A stretch of DNA of 7,403 nt, taken from NCBI RefSeq assembly GCF_014647055.1, contig NZ_BMOL01000040.1, forward strand, positions 1 through 7,403, written 5' to 3'. The position numbers and the translations under genes are program-made. Positions within the stretch are counted from its first letter, which is position 1. The number at the start of each line of letters is the position of its first letter. The DNA comes from Deinococcus aerolatus. Lineage in GTDB: Bacteria; Deinococcota; Deinococci; Deinococcales; Deinococcaceae. The notes under the pieces are model-generated. The model ran no database searches, was not told where the DNA came from, and saw nothing but the letters and a program-made list of their open reading frames with translations. Of the stretch, positions 5,114 to 7,403 are shown piece by piece.

Positions 5114-7326
5114 CAGTGCCGGCTCTGACGCCCAGCGCCGCTGCGCCGCTGGTTTCGGTGGTCACGCCCACACGCGGGCGTGCGGAGCTGCTGCTGTCTC
5201 GGGCGCTGGGCAGCGCGCTGGTCCAGACCCTGCAGGACATTGAGATCATCGTGGTGGTAGATGGTCCCGATGCGGCCACCGAGGCCGCGCTGGCCGGCGT
5301 CCAGGACCCCCGCCTGCGCGTGATCACGTTGCCTTATCCGGTGGGCGGCGCGGAGGCGCGCAACGTCGGGGTTCGGGCCGCGCGAGCCAAGTGGATCGCC
5401 CTGCTCGACGACGATGACGAGTGGCTGCCGCACAAGCTGGAGGCGCAGCTGGCGCTGGCGCAGTCCACGGTGCAGGCCACCGGGGGCCGCCCCATCGTGG
5501 CCTGTCACTGGATCACGCGTACCCCACGCGGCGACATGCCCCAGCCGCCGCGCCTGCCGGACCCGCAAGAACCCCTGAGCGAGTACATGCTGGCGCGGCG
5601 CACCCCGCTGGAACGGACCTGTGGGCTGGTCAGCACGCTGCTGTTCACGTCGCGTGAGCTGCTGCTGGACGTGCCGTTCACGCCGGGGCTGCCCAAGCAC
5701 CAGGACTGGGACTGGTTGCTGCGGGCCGCCATGCTGCCGGACGTCGGGGTGGTGTTCGTGCCGGAGGTCTCGGCCATCTGGTACTACGAGGAGCCCCGGC
5801 CCTCGGTCAGCACCCGTCTGGACTGGCGGGCCTCCCTGCGCTGGGCCCGTCAGCTGCGGGCACGGGGCATCATCACCCGGCGGGCTTTCGCGGGCTTTCT
5901 CAACTCGCACATCGTGCCCGCCGCCCAGAGCGTGGGGGACCGCGACGCCGCTTTCACGTTGCTGCCGCCGCTGCTGGCGGCCCGGCCCCGCCTCTTCGAG
6001 CTGGGGCTGTTCATTGCCAACTCGGTCCTCCCCACCGAGGTCCGTCGCCAGGGCCGCGCCCGGCTTGACGGCCTGCTCGGCCGCGTCAGGCGAAGTCCAG
6101 CCCAGACCCTTCCCGCCCTGCGCGCTGCGCCGCCGCCTGCCCGTCAGGGCATCCGAACTGTGGCCCTGATCGACCCGCTTTCTGGCGGCCACCACGGCAG
6201 TTACGCCGCCACGCTGGCCCAGGAACTGACGCACCGGGGCATCGCGGTTCACCTGATCGGTCCGGCCCCGTTCGTGGAAGAGGTTTGCCGGGCCGTACCG
6301 CAGGTGGTCGGGCACGTGCTGCCCCTGTTTCCCGGCAGCGGGCCAGACAGCGGCCCGGCGTATTACCGCCTGGGCCGTCTGGCGCGGGACCGCGTGAACC
6401 TGCGTTTTCTGCGCGCGGCGCTGCGCGTGGCCGATGAGGTTGAAGCGGACACCGCGCACCTGCTGTGGCTCGACAGTTTCGTGCTGCCGTTGCTGGCCGC
6501 GCTCGCTGCCGGGAGCAGGCGGCCCCCGACCCTGCGGGGCACGCTGCACTGGGCGTACTTTCTGCGGGAATTCCAGGGCGGCCGGCTCAGTCAGTCGGCC
6601 CACCGCCTGATGCTGCGGGCGCTGGGCGCCCTGGGCGTGCGCGTGATGATGCATTCCAGGGCACTGACCCGGAGCGTGGGGGCCGGGCGGCTGGACGCCG
6701 TGTCCTATCCCACCGCGCTGCCACAGTTCGGGCCAGACCAGCGTGAGCAGGTCCGGCAGACCGTGCACCAGCGGATGAATATTCCCCCCGGGGCCACGGT
6801 GCTGCTGGCCTTTGGCGGCACCCGGCACGACAAGGGAAGCGATCTGGCGCTGGACGCCCTGGCGCTGCTGCCCCCCCACATTCATCTGCTGGTGGTCGGC
6901 CCCACCCGCGCCTTCGATGCTGACGCGCTGCGGGAGAGGGGAGAGCGGCTAGGTGTCCTGGACCGGGTTCATCTGCGCCTAGAACATGTGCCCGATGAGG
7001 AGGTGGAGGGCTTTTTCCTGGCCTCCGACGCCTGCCTGCTGCCGTACCGCAGCAACTTTGCCGGTCAGAGCGGGCCGCTCTTGATTGCAGCGGCGCTGGG
7101 CCTGCCGGTGCTGGCCTCCAACGTGGGCGTGCTGGCCGAGATGGTGGAGAACTACCGTCTGGGCGCCCTGTTCCCTCCAGAAGACCCGGCGGCGCTGGCC
7201 CGCAGCGTGCTGGAATTCGGCGCGGCGGCACCTGCCCCCGACACCTCCCGCTTTCAGCAGGACCACACGCCCCAGGCGTTTGCCGAGGCTGTGCTGCGCA
7301 GTTACCGGGGCGAGGTGCAGCGCTAG
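5110..7326 (+). CDS. Two-domain glycosyltransferase, GT2-GT4 fusion
   Basis: A 738-residue protein joining two glycosyltransferases. Residues about 13-230 are a GT2-type GT-A domain: [10 protein letters not shown], the nucleotide-contacting aspartate in VVVDGP (D51), [21 protein letters not shown] with the metal-binding DxD region (100-103), and [10 protein letters not shown] (196-205), matching the usual EDxxL acceptor/base segment with D199 the likely base. A helical part and a proline-rich linker (329-346) follow. Residues about 347-735 form a GT4-like GT-B domain: [12 protein letters not shown] (354-365), [17 protein letters not shown] (568-584), LLVVGP, and [17 protein letters not shown] (654-670). 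In the GT4 half both glutamates of the common EX7E motif are replaced (A651 and I659). No membrane helix is evident, so it probably works at the cytoplasmic side of the membrane. The ATG overlaps the decarboxylase stop. Donor and acceptor are unknown; UDP-xylose or UDP-glucuronate for one domain is inferred from context only. Confidence 0.87.
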   Translation: MTVPALTPSAAAPLVSVVTPTRGRAELLLSRALGSALVQTLQDIEIIVVVDGPDAATEAALAGVQDPRLRVITLPYPVGGAEARNVGVRAARAKWIALLDDDDEWLPHKLEAQLALAQSTVQATGGRPIVACHWITRTPRGDMPQPPRLPDPQEPLSEYMLARRTPLERTCGLVSTLLFTSRELLLDVPFTPGLPKHQDWDWLLRAAMLPDVGVVFVPEVSAIWYYEEPRPSVSTRLDWRASLRWARQLRARGIITRRAFAGFLNSHIVPAAQSVGDRDAAFTLLPPLLAARPRLFELGLFIANSVLPTEVRRQGRARLDGLLGRVRRSPAQTLPALRAAPPPARQGIRTVALIDPLSGGHHGSYAATLAQELTHRGIAVHLIGPAPFVEEVCRAVPQVVGHVLPLFPGSGPDSGPAYYRLGRLARDRVNLRFLRAALRVADEVEADTAHLLWLDSFVLPLLAALAAGSRRPPTLRGTLHWAYFLREFQGGRLSQSAHRLMLRALGALGVRVMMHSRALTRSVGAGRLDAVSYPTALPQFGPDQREQVRQTVHQRMNIPPGATVLLAFGGTRHDKGSDLALDALALLPPHIHLLVVGPTRAFDADALRERGERLGVLDRVHLRLEHVPDEEVEGFFLASDACLLPYRSNFAGQSGPLLIAAALGLPVLASNVGVLAEMVENYRLGALFPPEDPAALARSVLEFGAAAPAPDTSRFQQDHTPQAFAEAVLRSYRGEVQR

Positions 7327-7403
7327 AGGTTGAGTCGCTCTGTACCGGACATCTTGCCTTTAAATTCTGTCTGGCATGGGAAATGGAGTCCTCAGCAGCT
7401 TGA
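7327..7403 (+). other. 3' flank, possible start of another gene
   Basis: The 77 bases after the glycosyltransferase stop contain no strong terminator. An ATG at 7376 opens a frame (MGNGVLSSL) that runs to the window edge. There is no Shine-Dalgarno before it, but TAAATT (7361-7366) lies 9 bases upstream and fits a TAnnnT -10 box, so a leaderless start is conceivable. Nine codons are too few to judge. Confidence 0.15.

Noticed and set aside
4831..6885. Minus-strand open frame of about 680 codons
   Set aside because: It spans the uxs-GT junction antisense to two well-supported genes. Its product is rich in Q, R, G and H without family motifs, as expected for a shadow frame.
7355..7375. Short TGCC/GGCA inverted repeat after the glycosyltransferase
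   Set aside because: Only 4 bp of stem and no T-run, so it cannot be supported as a terminator.
1..7403. tRNA, rRNA, CRISPR array, insertion sequence or transposase
   Set aside because: I saw no regularly spaced direct repeats, terminal inverted repeats with a transposase, or tRNA-like cloverleaf; the coding content is explained by the five genes.

Overview
The window is strongly G+C-rich, with third codon positions mostly G or C, and reads as part of a bacterial exopolysaccharide or capsule locus. Codon use, the kelch-propeller/Wzz pairing and a possible leaderless-type -10 box (TAnnnT just upstream of ATG) suggest Deinococcus or a close relative. That assignment is inference, since no marker gene is present. 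All recognised genes are on the + strand.

Layout. (1) Positions 3-1037 hold a kelch-type beta-propeller protein whose reading frame is open to the left edge, so its N-terminus is probably outside the window. (2) After a 64-base gap, 1102-2055 encodes a Wzz-type polysaccharide chain-length/co-polymerase membrane protein without a kinase domain. A perfect 13-bp hairpin at 2071-2105 looks like its terminator. (3) Positions 2106-2654 are about 550 bases without a convincing gene. They hold complementary C-rich and G-rich tracts, small dyads and a candidate promoter. (4) Positions 2655-7326 form a tight three-gene unit: UDP-glucose 6-dehydrogenase (ugd), UDP-glucuronate decarboxylase (uxs-type SDR) and a 738-residue two-domain glycosyltransferase. 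Consecutive genes overlap by 4 bases (GTGA and ATGA), so translational coupling is expected. (5) The last 77 bases hold no firm feature, only a possible start of another gene at 7376.

How the genes work together. Ugd oxidises UDP-glucose to UDP-glucuronate. The decarboxylase turns UDP-glucuronate into UDP-xylose. The fused GT2-GT4 protein presumably adds one or two sugars to a growing glycan, with xylose or glucuronate as attractive but unproven donors. The Wzz-like protein would set polymer length or support export at the inner membrane, and the kelch protein probably acts outside the cytoplasm. Enzyme families are assigned from visible motifs; sugar specificity and shared pathway membership are inference.

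The least ordinary points are the GT2-GT4 fusion, its GT4 half lacking both glutamates of the EX7E motif, and the long structured gap before ugd. No wholly new system is evident.
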